Source: CAVVXX01 sp052389895
Lineage (GTDB): Bacteria; Pseudomonadota; Alphaproteobacteria; Micropepsales; Micropepsaceae
Direction: 5' to 3'
Assembly (NCBI GenBank): GCA_052389895.1
Contig: JBQTHM010000022.1
Span: 1-64,000 of the forward strand
Length of the DNA: 64,000 nt
Numbering within the stretch: position 1 is the first letter of the stretch; each line of letters opens with the position of its first letter. Shown here in pieces: positions 45,132-54,016 of this stretch. The notes beneath the pieces are model-generated. The model was not told the DNA's origin, made no database searches, and worked only from the letters and a program-made list of their open reading frames with translations. The position numbers were made by a program, and so were the translations under genes.

Positions 45132-46481
45132 ATGTTCGAGAAGGTGCTCATTGCGAACCGCGGCGAAATTGCGCTGCGCGTGAACCGAGCCTGCAAGGAG
45201 ATGGGAATCGCCACGGTCGCGATCCATTCGACCGCGGACGAGGACGCCATGCATGTGCGGCTCGCCGACGAATCCGTTTGCGTTGGCCCGCCGCCCGCCA
45301 GTCAGTCCTATCTCAACATTCCGGCGATCATCTCCGCCTGCGAAATTACAGGCGCCGATGCCATTCATCCGGGTTACGGCTTTCTGTCCGAGAACGCGCG
45401 TTTCGCGGAAATCGTGCGCGCTCACGGCATTACGTTCATTGGGCCTACGCCCGAGCATATTCGCCTGATGGGCGACAAGATCGCCGCTAAGCAGGCCGTA
45501 CAGTCGCTCGGCATTCCGATCGTACCGGGCTCGGGGGCAGCGATCACGTCGGACGTGGAGGCCGTGCGATTGGCCGAAGGAATTGGCTTTCCGGTCATCG
45601 TCAAAGCGGCCGCAGGCGGCGGCGGGCGCGGCATGAAGGTCGTTCATTCGGCCTCCGAATTGTCCGCCGCCCTGTCTACCGCGCGGGCGGAAGCCAACGC
45701 AGCGTTCGGGGATGCCAATGTGTATATCGAGAAATACCTCGAAAGGCCGCGCCATATCGAAGTCCAGATCATCGCCGACAGTAACGGCAAAGTATTGCAT
45801 TTGGGAGAACGCGATTGCTCGTTACAGCGGCGTCACCAGAAAGTGTGGGAAGAAGCACCATCCCCCGCCGTAAATATCGAAATGCGCGACCGCATCGGGC
45901 GCGTGGTGACGCAGGCTCTGTCTCAACTCGGCTATCTCGGCGTTGGTACTGTCGAATTCCTTTACGAAAACGGCACGTTCTATTTCATCGAAATGAACAC
46001 GCGCCTTCAGGTTGAACATCCGGTCACCGAACTCGTAACCGGGTTGGACCTCGTACGAGAGCAAATCCGAATCGCGGCCGGCGCGCCGCTCGATTTCGAC
46101 CAGGAGGACGTTGTCATCGCGGGCCACGCGATCGAATGCCGCATCAACGCGGAAAACCCATTTACCTTCCAGCCCTCGCCCGGAAGGATTACCGAGTTCC
46201 ATGCGCCGGGTGGACTCGGCGTGCGCATGGATTCGGCCGCGTACTCCGGCTATCGCATTCCCCCCTATTACGACAGTCTCATTGGAAAGCTCATCGTGCA
46301 CGGCAGAAGCCGGAACGAATGCCTCATGCGCCTGCGCCGCGCGCTCGACGAGCTGGTCATCGGCGGTATCGAAACGACAATGCCGCTGTTTCAGGAACTC
46401 ATCCGCGAGCCGGACATTTTGGATGGCAACTATAGTATCCGCTGGCTTGAGCAATTCCTGGCAGCGCGTAACATCCGTTAG
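45132..46481 (+). CDS. accC: Biotin carboxylase subunit of acetyl-CoA carboxylase
   Basis: 449 residues: N-terminal domain IANRGEIALRVNRACKEMG, HPGYGFLSENARFAE, ATP-grasp loop VKAAAGGGGRGMKVV, biotin/bicarbonate site FIEMNTRLQVEHPVTE, and the C-terminal YDSLIGKLIVHG. It carboxylates biotin on AccB. Nine bases separate it from accB. Confidence 0.96.
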   Translation: MFEKVLIANRGEIALRVNRACKEMGIATVAIHSTADEDAMHVRLADESVCVGPPPASQSYLNIPAIISACEITGADAIHPGYGFLSENARFAEIVRAHGITFIGPTPEHIRLMGDKIAAKQAVQSLGIPIVPGSGAAITSDVEAVRLAEGIGFPVIVKAAAGGGGRGMKVVHSASELSAALSTARAEANAAFGDANVYIEKYLERPRHIEVQIIADSNGKVLHLGERDCSLQRRHQKVWEEAPSPAVNIEMRDRIGRVVTQALSQLGYLGVGTVEFLYENGTFYFIEMNTRLQVEHPVTELVTGLDLVREQIRIAAGAPLDFDQEDVVIAGHAIECRINAENPFTFQPSPGRITEFHAPGGLGVRMDSAAYSGYRIPPYYDSLIGKLIVHGRSRNECLMRLRRALDELVIGGIETTMPLFQELIREPDILDGNYSIRWLEQFLAARNIR

Positions 46482-46543
46482 TTGCGCGCCGGGAGGCTTT
46501 TTCGCCAGCGGACGCGGCCGCCAGTTCGAATTATAGTGGTGCC

Positions 46544-47275
46544 GTGACGATCGACCCTGACGAGCTGCTGCTGGCCTATCGCCTGGGCATTTTTCCCATG
46601 GCGGAAGCGCGTAATTCCCGGCAGACGCTTTGGGTCAGGCCGCAAGAACGGGCAGTTATTCCGCTCGACGGTTTCCACGTGCCTCACCGGCTCGCCCGCA
46701 CCGTGCGCAACGATAGGTTCGAAATCCGCATAGACACGGCCTTTGGGGAAGTCATCCAAGCCTGTGCCGCAGCGGGTAGCGGCCGTCCGCAGACATGGAT
46801 CAACGACGACATTATCGACGTGTTCGAGAAGCTGCGTTCGCGAAACCTCGCCCACAGCGTGGAGGCCTATGCGGACGGCGGGTTGGCTGGCGGCCTGTAC
46901 GGGCTTGCGCTGGGAGGCGTCTTCTTCGGCGAAAGCATGTATTCGCGAACGCGAGACGCCAGCAAAGTGGCACTCGTCCATCTTGCCGCGCGCCTCAAGG
47001 CGGGTGGTTTTGCCCTGCTGGACGCGCAGTTTCCCAACGAGCATTTGACGCAGTTCGGCGCCGTCGTTGTGGGGCGCGCACGATTTGAAAAAATGCTTTC
47101 GAAAGCTCTGAAACTAGAGGCCGATTTCCAGGTGCTGGATCACGGCTCGGGATCAGCCATCGGCTCGGCAGCTGGCGGCTCGGATGGCACTCGCGCATCG
47201 CTTGGCGCGGCTGCACGGCCACGCACTACGGGCGCCGGCGCGTTGGTTTTGCAGCTTATCACCCACACATCGTAG
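46544..47275 (+). CDS. aat: Leucyl/phenylalanyl-tRNA-protein transferase
   Basis: 243 residues from GTG 46544. Core motifs YRLGIFPMAEAR, TWINDDIIDVFEKL, HSVEAYADGGLAGGLYG, FFGESMYSR and DAQFPNEHLTQFG are intact. It adds Leu/Phe to N-terminal Lys/Arg proteins, marking them for ClpS-ClpAP. The last about 45 residues are low-complexity and lie wholly on the opposite strand of the DUF2155 gene, so the annotated tail may be non-conserved read-through to the next stop. Confidence 0.9.
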   Translation: MTIDPDELLLAYRLGIFPMAEARNSRQTLWVRPQERAVIPLDGFHVPHRLARTVRNDRFEIRIDTAFGEVIQACAAAGSGRPQTWINDDIIDVFEKLRSRNLAHSVEAYADGGLAGGLYGLALGGVFFGESMYSRTRDASKVALVHLAARLKAGGFALLDAQFPNEHLTQFGAVVVGRARFEKMLSKALKLEADFQVLDHGSGSAIGSAAGGSDGTRASLGAAARPRTTGAGALVLQLITHTS

Positions 47276-47676
47276 ACCGGATGCTCAAGCGCGTTTAGCG
47301 CAGGCGACGAAGCAAACATCCAGCCGGAAAAAACTCGTTCCGGATCCGCACCCGCGTGCACCTCGTCGATTTGGACGAAGGCTGTCGTTTCCGGAGGTTC
47401 CACTGGCGGCCGTGTGTAACAGTAGCGGACGGTCACCAGCAGTGAGCCGAACCGGACGGGAACGCCCGCAGGCGCGTCGATGTTTGTCGCGCGGCCCGTA
47501 ATCTTATCTATGCCTCGGAGATGCGCGAGGCGCTTAACGCCCGCGGCGTCGGGTATGGCATCGTCAAGCGTGAATTTTCTCAGCGGAAGGGAACTCTCGC
47601 TGGGCTGCGCAAATGCTCCCGCGCCCGCCAGCGCAAGCGATCCAAACAGTGCGAATGCGGCGACCGAATACTGCAC
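47140..47676 (-). CDS. DUF2155 periplasmic protein
   Basis: 178 residues with a signal peptide (about 1-23; FGSLALAGAGAFAQ). The middle has LRGIDKITGRATNIDAP, VRYCYTRPPVEPPETTAFV and FSGWMFASSPALNALEHP, typical of DUF2155, a family confined mainly to alphaproteobacteria and found next to aat and the NDUFA12 gene. Function is unknown. The Pro/Ala-rich C-terminus overlaps aat by 136 bases in convergent orientation. Confidence 0.82.
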   Translation of the reverse strand: MQYSVAAFALFGSLALAGAGAFAQPSESSLPLRKFTLDDAIPDAAGVKRLAHLRGIDKITGRATNIDAPAGVPVRFGSLLVTVRYCYTRPPVEPPETTAFVQIDEVHAGADPERVFSGWMFASSPALNALEHPVYDVWVISCKTNAPAPVVRGRAAAPSDARVPSEPPAAEPMADPEP

Positions 47677-47681
47677 GCGAG

Positions 47682-48179
47682 CTACGGATGCGCCTCCGGC
47701 GCGGGTTCGGTGGCGCTTGGCGATTTGGTCGTACCCGAGGTATCGGCCGAAAACATGAACTTGCCAAGCAAGCCGACTAGGTCGATGGAGCCCTGCGTAT
47801 TAGCAATCTGGCCCCCTGCCGGAATAACATTGTCGCTGCCGCCCGGCTCGATCGCGAGATAGGCACTGCCAAGCAACCCCGAAGATGTGATCTTGATGGA
47901 CGAGTCGTCAGGCAGTTTTACGTTCTGCGCGAGCATTATATGTATGATCGCATCGTAATTTTTTGCGTCGAGCTCCATGCGCGACACCGTCCCCACCCTG
48001 ATGCCAGAAAGCAGCACGTCGGAGCCCACAGCAATGCCATCCACGCGGTTGAAGCGGGCGGAAATCTCATAGCCGCCGACGCCAGTCGTACTTGCGCGCG
48101 AATAGGCGTAGTATACGAACACCACCGCAATCGCGATAACCACCGCGCCCACCAGTGTTTCGAAGGTGTGATTCCGCAT
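47682..48179 (-). CDS. mlaD: MlaD-like MCE-domain protein
   Basis: 165 residues: one N-terminal membrane helix (VGAVVIAIAVVFVYYAY), then a single MCE domain (ARFNRVDGIAVGSDVLLSG, IRVGTVSRMEL, SSGLLGSAYLAIEPGGS). MlaD is the periplasmic hexameric ring of the phospholipid transporter MlaFEDB. No other mla gene is in the window. It lies 5 bases upstream of the DUF2155 gene. Confidence 0.88.
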   Translation of the reverse strand: MRNHTFETLVGAVVIAIAVVFVYYAYSRASTTGVGGYEISARFNRVDGIAVGSDVLLSGIRVGTVSRMELDAKNYDAIIHIMLAQNVKLPDDSSIKITSSGLLGSAYLAIEPGGSDNVIPAGGQIANTQGSIDLVGLLGKFMFSADTSGTTKSPSATEPAPEAHP

Positions 48180-48189
48180 TGTTCTCCCC

Positions 48190-48567
48190 CTAACGAGGCC
48201 GCCACGCTTCGTAGTCGCCTGTCGCTGGCGGCCGCTGACCTTTCGCCCAAAGGCTTCCTTCCGGATAGTACGCTTCGGGCGTGCCCGTCAGATTCGGCAG
48301 ATGATCTTTTTCCCAAGGCTTCAGCCTAGGCGGCAACACGGTGGGCGGATCCTTGAACGTGTAATGTAGCCAGCCATGCCATTCGGGCGGGACGCGCGAA
48401 GCCTCGACTGTTCCCGCATAGATCACCCAGCGGCGGCCTTTGCGGCTCTCGTAATAGCGGTTCCCAAATGTGTCCCTGCCGACGAGGCGGCCGAAAAACA
48501 AGGTGGCAAGCACTGTGCCCAGGGTGGCGTTGTGCCACCAAATGAATAGCGCACGGATAAGCGACAT
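48190..48567 (-). CDS. NADH:ubiquinone oxidoreductase supernumerary subunit NDUFA12
   Basis: 125 residues with the family signature VGRDTFGNRYYESRKG and RRWVIYAG, WHGWLHYTF and the C-terminal Trp/Pro-rich end. A complex I accessory subunit shared by mitochondria and alphaproteobacteria, so a lineage marker. First gene of a three-gene leftward set with mlaD and DUF2155. Confidence 0.93.
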   Translation of the reverse strand: MSLIRALFIWWHNATLGTVLATLFFGRLVGRDTFGNRYYESRKGRRWVIYAGTVEASRVPPEWHGWLHYTFKDPPTVLPPRLKPWEKDHLPNLTGTPEAYYPEGSLWAKGQRPPATGDYEAWRPR

Positions 48568-48993
48568 TTTTCCCAGACGGATTCAAACGCGGGCGCGACT
48601 ATAGAAGCCCGCCATGGCGAGCGCCAACGTCGGCCGCGCGGCTGCACAGCGAGGGCTCATCCACAGGGGCGCGCCGCCGAACCCAAAAATTTTTTCGCGC
48701 CACCGGCGCGGCGTCGCTTGACTCGCGGGATTTCGGGGTACGGAACCAGCTGCAAGATGTGGTGGGTAACCACTCGTTTACCACTTAATCCTTGCAAGGT
48801 CCGGAAAGCCGTGTCCTATACTTAGCGCTCGTCGCGTTCCGCGACCCAAGATCTGGCGGCAGGAATGCAGCACTGCCGGGAGGGTTGGAGCATATCCAAA
48901 CCCCGGTTGGGCGTGCGTTTGCCCCGAAATCGGGGAACAGCGGAGCGCGGCGCGGGGCCAGTTTTTTGCTCAGTCAATCGGTCGGGGGCTCAG
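48568..48993. other. Intergenic region between NDUFA12 and nrdJ
   Basis: 426 bases without an ORF I would support. Visible items are the possible operator half-sites at 48759-48784, a -10-like TATACT at 48817, an imperfect hairpin (about 48879-48901), a short hairpin CCCCG/CGGGG near 48925-48940, and a T6 run shortly before the nrdJ start. A near-DnaA box TCATCCACA (48657) is isolated. No cobalamin riboswitch is recognisable. Confidence 0.4.
48759..48822 (+). promoter_or_regulatory. Candidate nrdJ promoter with upstream half-sites
   Basis: Half-sites GTGGT (48759), ACCAC (48769) and ACCAC (48780) are spaced 10-11 bases, one helical turn. They sit just upstream of TTGCAA (48792-48797) and TATACT (48817-48822). 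The 19-base spacer is longer than ideal. The half-sites do not match the NrdR box. Confidence 0.35.
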
Positions 48994-51900
48994 ATGCGTA
49001 TCCGGCGTTTTTTCTCGGTCGAGAACAGGTCGCCCTACGAGGGCATCCCTTTCCGAAGCGCCTCGAGCGAGATCCGAAATCCCGATGGCTCAGTCGTCTT
49101 CAGTCAGAACGGAATCGAAGCCCCCGAATCATGGAGTCAGGTCGCCTGCGACGTACTGGCGCAAAAATATTTCCGTCGCGCAGGCGTCGCCACGCACCTG
49201 AAGCCGGTCGAGGAAAACACAGTCCCCTCCTTCCTGTGGCGCCACATGCCCGACCGAGACGCAATAGCGGCACTTCCCGAGGATCGGCGCTATACCGGCG
49301 AGACTTCCGCCAAGCAGGTTTTCCATCGGCTGGCCGGCGCCTGGACGTATTGGGGCTGGAAGGGGGGCTTTTTCGACTCGGACCATGATGCCCGCGCCTT
49401 TTATGACGAGATGTGCCACATGCTGGCGACCCAAAAGGGTGCGCCCAATTCGCCGCAGTGGTTCAACACGGGCCTGCACTGGGCGTACGGCATCGATGGA
49501 CCCAGCCAGGGCCATTTCTACGTAGATTTCAAAACCGGCGAACTGAGGAAATCCGATTCGGCCTACGAGCATCCGCAGCCGCACGCCTGTTTCATTCAGG
49601 GCATCAAGGACGATCTCGTCAACGAGGGCGGGATCATGGATTTGTGGACGCGCGAGGCGCGCCTGTTCAAGTACGGTTCCGGTACGGGCACGAACTTTTC
49701 CAATTTGCGTGGCGAGAACGAGCCCCTTTCCGGCGGCGGCAAGTCTTCTGGCCTTATGAGTTTTCTTCGCATCGGCGATCGCGCCGCGGGCGCCATCAAG
49801 TCGGGCGGCACCACACGGCGCGCGGCCAAGATGGTGATCGTGGATATGGACCACCCGGATATCGAACAGTTCATCGACTGGAAGATGATCGAAGAACAAA
49901 AGGTCGCCGCACTCGTCGCCGGTTCGAAACTCACCAACAAACACCTGAACGCCATTATTAAAGCCTGCGTTAATTGCGAAGGCTCCGGCGACGACTGTTT
50001 CGATCCCAGCAAGAACCCCGCACTCAAGCGCGAAATCCGCAACGCGCGCAAAGCGATGATTCCAGACAACTACATCGAGCGCGCCATTGCCATGGCGAAA
50101 CAGGGCGCGGAGGAAATCGAATTCCGCACCTACGACACGGACTGGGACTCGGAGGCCTATATGACCGTGTCGGGCCAGAATTCAAACAACTCCGTGCGCA
50201 TGCCCGACGCATTCCTGCGCGCGGTCGAAGAGGATGGCGACTGGAATCTTATCCGCCGCAAAGACGGCAAGATTGCCAAGACCGTGAAAGCGCGCGCGTT
50301 GTGGGACAAAGTCACCTACGCGGCCTGGGCCTGCGCGGATCCAGGTGTCCAATTCCACACGACGGTCAATGACTGGCACACTTGCCCCGCGGGCGGGCCG
50401 ATCCGCGCATCCAATCCGTGCTCGGAGTACATGTTCCTGGACGACACGGCCTGCAATCTCGCCTCGCTCAACTTGATGGCACTCCGCAAGGAAGGCCCCG
50501 ACGGAACAAAAATCTTCGACGTGAGCTCGTTCGAGCATGCGGTGCGGCTGTGGACCATCGTTCTCGAGATTTCCGTGCTGATGGCGCAATTTCCCAGCCG
50601 CGAAATCGCGCAACTCTCGTACGACTACCGAACGCTCGGCTTGGGCTTTGCCAACATCGGCGGCCTCCTGATGTCCGCCGGCATCCCGTACGACAGCCGC
50701 GAAGCGCGCGCGATCGCGGGCGCGATCTCTGCGCTGATGACGGGCACGTCCTACGCCACGTCGGCCAAGATGGCGGCGGCGCTGGGCCCCTTCCCGCGCT
50801 TTGAGGAAACCCGCGATGCCATGCTGCGGGTGATCCGCAATCACCGCCGCGCGGCCTACGGCGAAAAGGAAAACTACGACGCGCTTTCCACGCTTCCAGT
50901 GCCGCTCGACGTTGAAGCCGTGCCCGACAAGGAGCTTGCGGAGGCGGCACAAGCGGCTTGGGACGAAGCACTTTCGCTTGGCACTGCATACGGGTATCGC
51001 AACGCACAAGCGACGGTGATCGCGCCCACGGGCACCATCGGGCTTGTGATGGACTGCGATACCACCGGCGTGGAGCCGGATTTCGCGCTGGTAAAATTCA
51101 AGAAGCTCGCCGGCGGCGGCTATTTCAAGATCATCAATCGCTGCGTGCCGGAAGCGCTGCGAGCGCTCGGCTACGCCCAGAACGAGATCGAAGAAATCGT
51201 GCGTTATGCGGTGGGCCATGCCACCTTGGCCGGTTCCCCAGTATTGAGCCACGACGCGCTTCAAACACGTGGGTTTGGCGAAACGGAAATCGAAGTCATC
51301 GAACGCGTGCTCGAATCCGCCTTCGACATCCGGTTTGTGTTCAACAAATGGACCCTGGGCGAAGGCTTCTGCGTCGAGAAGCTGGGGCTCGCCCGCGACG
51401 CATTGAACGCCCCCGATTTCGACATGCTGCGGGCACTCGGCTTCAGCAGATCGGAAATCGAAGCGGCCAACCTTTACGTTTGCGGTGCCATGACGCTGGA
51501 AGGCGCGCCGCATATCAAGCCGGAGCATTTGCCCGTTTTCGATTGCGCCAACCCGTGTGGCCGTATCGGCACGCGCGCGCTGTCCGTCGAAAGTCACATC
51601 CGCATGATGGCGGCGGTGCAGCCGTTCATTTCCGGTGCTATTTCCAAGACGATCAACATGCCGAATACGGCGTCCGTGAAAGAGTGCGGCGAGGCCTACA
51701 TGATGTCGTGGAAGCTCGGCCTGAAGGCCAACGCGCTGTATCGCGATGGCTCGAAGCTTTCGCAACCGCTGGCGTCGCAGATTCTTTCCTCCGACGACGA
51801 GGAGGACGAGCTCGAAGAACTGCTGGCGCAGCCGCTGGCCACACGCACTACGATGGTCACAGAACGTATTGTCGAGAGAGTGGTCGAGCGAGCGCGCGGC

Positions 51901-52764
51901 CGCGAACGTGAACGCCTGCCTCATCGGCGCAAGGGCTACACCCAGAAAGCGAGCGTCGGCGGCCACAAGGTGTATTTGCGCACCGGCGAGTACGAGGACG
52001 GGCGCCTGGGTGAAATCTTCATCGACATGCACAAGGAAGGCGCGGCCTTCCGCAGCCTGATGGACGCAATGGCAATCGCCATATCCATCGGCCTGCAATA
52101 CGGCGTGCCGCTGGAGGAATTCGTGGACGTGTTCACGTTTACCCGTTTCGAGCCGTCCGGGCCCGTGACCGGCAACGACTCGATCAAGAACGCGACCAGC
52201 GTGCTCGACTACATCTTTCGCGAACTGGCTATTTCCTATCTGGGCCGGCACGATCTTGCCCATGTGCCTCCGAATTACGACGAGGACCTTTCGCGGCGTG
52301 AAGACGGCAGCACGCGCGAAGTCACAAACGAATTGGCGCAGACGCTTTCCAAGGTGACCTCGACCGGATTTGTGCGCGGGCAGCTCAACCAGCTCGTGGT
52401 CGTGCACGGCGGCGCCTTGCAAAAGGTGCAGGAAGGCGCCGCGGCGGAGCAGGCCTCCGAGATTGCCTTGCAGACGGCCGTGGCCGAGCTGGCGGAGCAG
52501 GTGCTTGAGGCGGCCGCAGCAGAGCCCGCGCCAAACCCGGTGCCCGACATGGTGGCGGCCATCGGCGCGCGCCTGAACGAAGAGGTTCACGCCGCCGCTA
52601 GCCGTTCTGGCGCGCTGCGCGAAGCGTATGCCAAGCGCGCGGCGGAAGCGCGCCTCAAGGGTTATGAGGGCGACGCATGCGAGTCCTGCGGGAATTTCAC
52701 TCTGGTGCGCAACGGCACCTGCATGAAGTGCGAAACCTGCGGCTCCACCAGCGGATGCAGCTAA
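48994..52764 (+). CDS. nrdJ: Adenosylcobalamin-dependent ribonucleotide reductase, class II
   Basis: 1256 residues from MRIRRFFSVENRSPYEG; the upstream extension is non-conserved. Active-site motifs are NPCSEYMFLDDTACNLASLNL (given in part), the Gly-rich loop GSGTGTNFSNLRG, and PTGTIGLVMDCDTTGVEPD (first part). A TSCPD-type domain lies near 960-1090, and the C-terminus has a CxxC zinc cluster (CESCGN, CMKCETCG). It makes deoxynucleotides from ribonucleotides with a B12 radical and needs no oxygen, so it works aerobically and anaerobically. It implies B12 synthesis or uptake. Confidence 0.95.
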   Translation: MRIRRFFSVENRSPYEGIPFRSASSEIRNPDGSVVFSQNGIEAPESWSQVACDVLAQKYFRRAGVATHLKPVEENTVPSFLWRHMPDRDAIAALPEDRRYTGETSAKQVFHRLAGAWTYWGWKGGFFDSDHDARAFYDEMCHMLATQKGAPNSPQWFNTGLHWAYGIDGPSQGHFYVDFKTGELRKSDSAYEHPQPHACFIQGIKDDLVNEGGIMDLWTREARLFKYGSGTGTNFSNLRGENEPLSGGGKSSGLMSFLRIGDRAAGAIKSGGTTRRAAKMVIVDMDHPDIEQFIDWKMIEEQKVAALVAGSKLTNKHLNAIIKACVNCEGSGDDCFDPSKNPALKREIRNARKAMIPDNYIERAIAMAKQGAEEIEFRTYDTDWDSEAYMTVSGQNSNNSVRMPDAFLRAVEEDGDWNLIRRKDGKIAKTVKARALWDKVTYAAWACADPGVQFHTTVNDWHTCPAGGPIRASNPCSEYMFLDDTACNLASLNLMALRKEGPDGTKIFDVSSFEHAVRLWTIVLEISVLMAQFPSREIAQLSYDYRTLGLGFANIGGLLMSAGIPYDSREARAIAGAISALMTGTSYATSAKMAAALGPFPRFEETRDAMLRVIRNHRRAAYGEKENYDALSTLPVPLDVEAVPDKELAEAAQAAWDEALSLGTAYGYRNAQATVIAPTGTIGLVMDCDTTGVEPDFALVKFKKLAGGGYFKIINRCVPEALRALGYAQNEIEEIVRYAVGHATLAGSPVLSHDALQTRGFGETEIEVIERVLESAFDIRFVFNKWTLGEGFCVEKLGLARDALNAPDFDMLRALGFSRSEIEAANLYVCGAMTLEGAPHIKPEHLPVFDCANPCGRIGTRALSVESHIRMMAAVQPFISGAISKTINMPNTASVKECGEAYMMSWKLGLKANALYRDGSKLSQPLASQILSSDDEEDELEELLAQPLATRTTMVTERIVERVVERARGRERERLPHRRKGYTQKASVGGHKVYLRTGEYEDGRLGEIFIDMHKEGAAFRSLMDAMAIAISIGLQYGVPLEEFVDVFTFTRFEPSGPVTGNDSIKNATSVLDYIFRELAISYLGRHDLAHVPPNYDEDLSRREDGSTREVTNELAQTLSKVTSTGFVRGQLNQLVVVHGGALQKVQEGAAAEQASEIALQTAVAELAEQVLEAAAAEPAPNPVPDMVAAIGARLNEEVHAAASRSGALREAYAKRAAEARLKGYEGDACESCGNFTLVRNGTCMKCETCGSTSGCS

Positions 52765-52793
52765 TCGGCTCGTTCGAGCGTTATGAGGAGGCG

Positions 52794-53060
52794 ATGAGCA
52801 AATCAGCGGCACAAATCAGCGAATGGAATTTGCTGCACGACGAATGGGCGGCGAAAGAAACAGCCCATGACGCAGCGTGGCGCGAGTATCTGAGCCTGGC
52901 CGACGCCGTGCAGGCGAAACAGACCGCGGCGTCGCGCGGCCATCCGGACGCCGTTCCCGGGCCCGATGATCTCGCCCGCATGCAAGAAGCCAAGAAGCGC
53001 TGGGAGCAGATCGCGCGCGAGCTGGCCGCGCTTTCCGAGCGGATGACCGGCCGGGCCTAG
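52794..53060 (+). CDS. Small helical protein of unknown function
   Basis: 88 residues from MSKSAAQISEW; the RBS GAGGAGG is 3-9 bases before the ATG, stronger than most in the window. The sequence is almost wholly amphipathic helix with coiled-coil character (KKRWEQIARELAALSERM). No family is recognised. It starts 29 bases after the nrdJ stop and is probably in the same transcript. Confidence 0.6.
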   Translation: MSKSAAQISEWNLLHDEWAAKETAHDAAWREYLSLADAVQAKQTAASRGHPDAVPGPDDLARMQEAKKRWEQIARELAALSERMTGRA

Positions 53061-53123
53061 GATCACGTTGCAAGCACGCGAACCAGGGCATTAGGTTGCG
53101 CTTCTGCGGGGGCCAATCCGGGC

Positions 53124-53873
53124 ATGAACAGCATCATCCGTTGTGCGCGCCATTACTGGTTCTGCGCGGCCGATCCGCTGCGCATGGGCGGCACTTTCGC
53201 CCGGCGGGAGCGTTTCAACGAAGCGGTGTTCATCGATCCGGAACGCCGCTTTCTTTTCACCAAGAACGAGAAGTGCGGCAATAACACCGCCCGGCGCACG
53301 CTGCAATTTCTGGCGGCGAAACACCCGCTTCCAGAAGACTTTGCCGATACCCGCCGCTGGCAGGCACCGCTGCTTCAGCCAAGCGATCTCAGCCTGACCG
53401 GAATCGAAGACATCAACGGCGCGATTTCCTTCAAATTTGCGATCGTGCGCAATCCGTACGTGCGGACTCTTTCGGTTTACCTGAACAAGTTCCATGGGCA
53501 CGGGCGCCAAGCGCAAAAATTCGCGCGGGCATTGGGCAAACGCCTTCCCGAAGACTTCGGCGAGTTCGTCTCCATGATCGCGCACCAGAGGCCCGAGCAG
53601 ATGGATCCGCACTGGCGCGTACAGTACGACAACATCTTCTGCGGCATCATCCGCTACGACCATTTCATCCGTTTCGAAAATTTCGAAAGCGAGTTCCACT
53701 CCGTGCTGAAAAACTTCTACGGCGCGGCCGAAATCCGCCCTGTACGAAAGCGCATAACGCCGACGGAAGAAAAACTATCCGGCTATTACAGGCCGGAGCT
53801 TGTTTTGCTCGTTCGCGATATCTATCGCCGCGATTTCGAGTTCTTCGGGTATTCGGCCGATCTACCGGTTTAG
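53124..53873 (+). CDS. Sulfotransferase family 2 protein
   Basis: 249 residues resembling carbohydrate sulfotransferases (Sulfotransfer_2). The 5'-phosphosulfate loop is FLFTKNEKCGNNTARRTL (about 43-60) and the 3'-phosphate site KFAIVRNPYVRTLSVYLNKF (about 103-122). No signal peptide, so cytoplasmic. Likely sulfates a surface glycan or lipid, but no polysaccharide cluster is nearby. It differs from the sulfotransferase at 11836. Confidence 0.75.
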   Translation: MNSIIRCARHYWFCAADPLRMGGTFARRERFNEAVFIDPERRFLFTKNEKCGNNTARRTLQFLAAKHPLPEDFADTRRWQAPLLQPSDLSLTGIEDINGAISFKFAIVRNPYVRTLSVYLNKFHGHGRQAQKFARALGKRLPEDFGEFVSMIAHQRPEQMDPHWRVQYDNIFCGIIRYDHFIRFENFESEFHSVLKNFYGAAEIRPVRKRITPTEEKLSGYYRPELVLLVRDIYRRDFEFFGYSADLPV

Positions 53874-53965
53874 CCCCCTCCGTCGCCTCCCCTAATGGGG
53901 GAGGATGAAGCTCGATTCATGCTCCCCCTCTGGGGGGCTGTCCGCGCAGCGGACTGAGGGGGCTG
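53874..53965. repeat. REP-like palindromic intergenic repeat
   Basis: Consecutive inverted repeats: CCTCCCC-TAAT-GGGGGAGG type (53886-53903), GCTCCCCCTC/TGGGGGGC (about 53921-53939), and GTCCGC-GCA-GCGGAC (53939-53953), ended by TGAGGGGG. This CCCTC/GAGGG composition around a central GTCCGC palindrome is typical of dispersed repeats in alphaproteobacterial intergenic regions. It follows the sulfotransferase stop and could act as a terminator or mRNA stabiliser. Confidence 0.55.
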
Positions 53966-54016
53966 GGCATCTGAATTGCATGACCCGTCTCGAACGATAT
54001 TCTCGGAGACAACCCG

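Noticed and set aside
48657..48665. DnaA box TCATCCACA
   Set aside because: Single near-match with no cluster, AT-rich unwinding element or dnaA/dnaN/hemE neighbour.
48790..48890. 4.5S/SRP RNA suggested by GGTCCGGAAAGCC
   Set aside because: The AGCA side of the symmetric loop and the closing stem are missing.
48568..48993. Cobalamin riboswitch before nrdJ
   Set aside because: No B12-box sequence can be recognised.
50182..52812. 876-codon minus-strand ORF opposite nrdJ
   Set aside because: Long only because of high GC and codon bias; nrdJ is unmistakable on the other strand.
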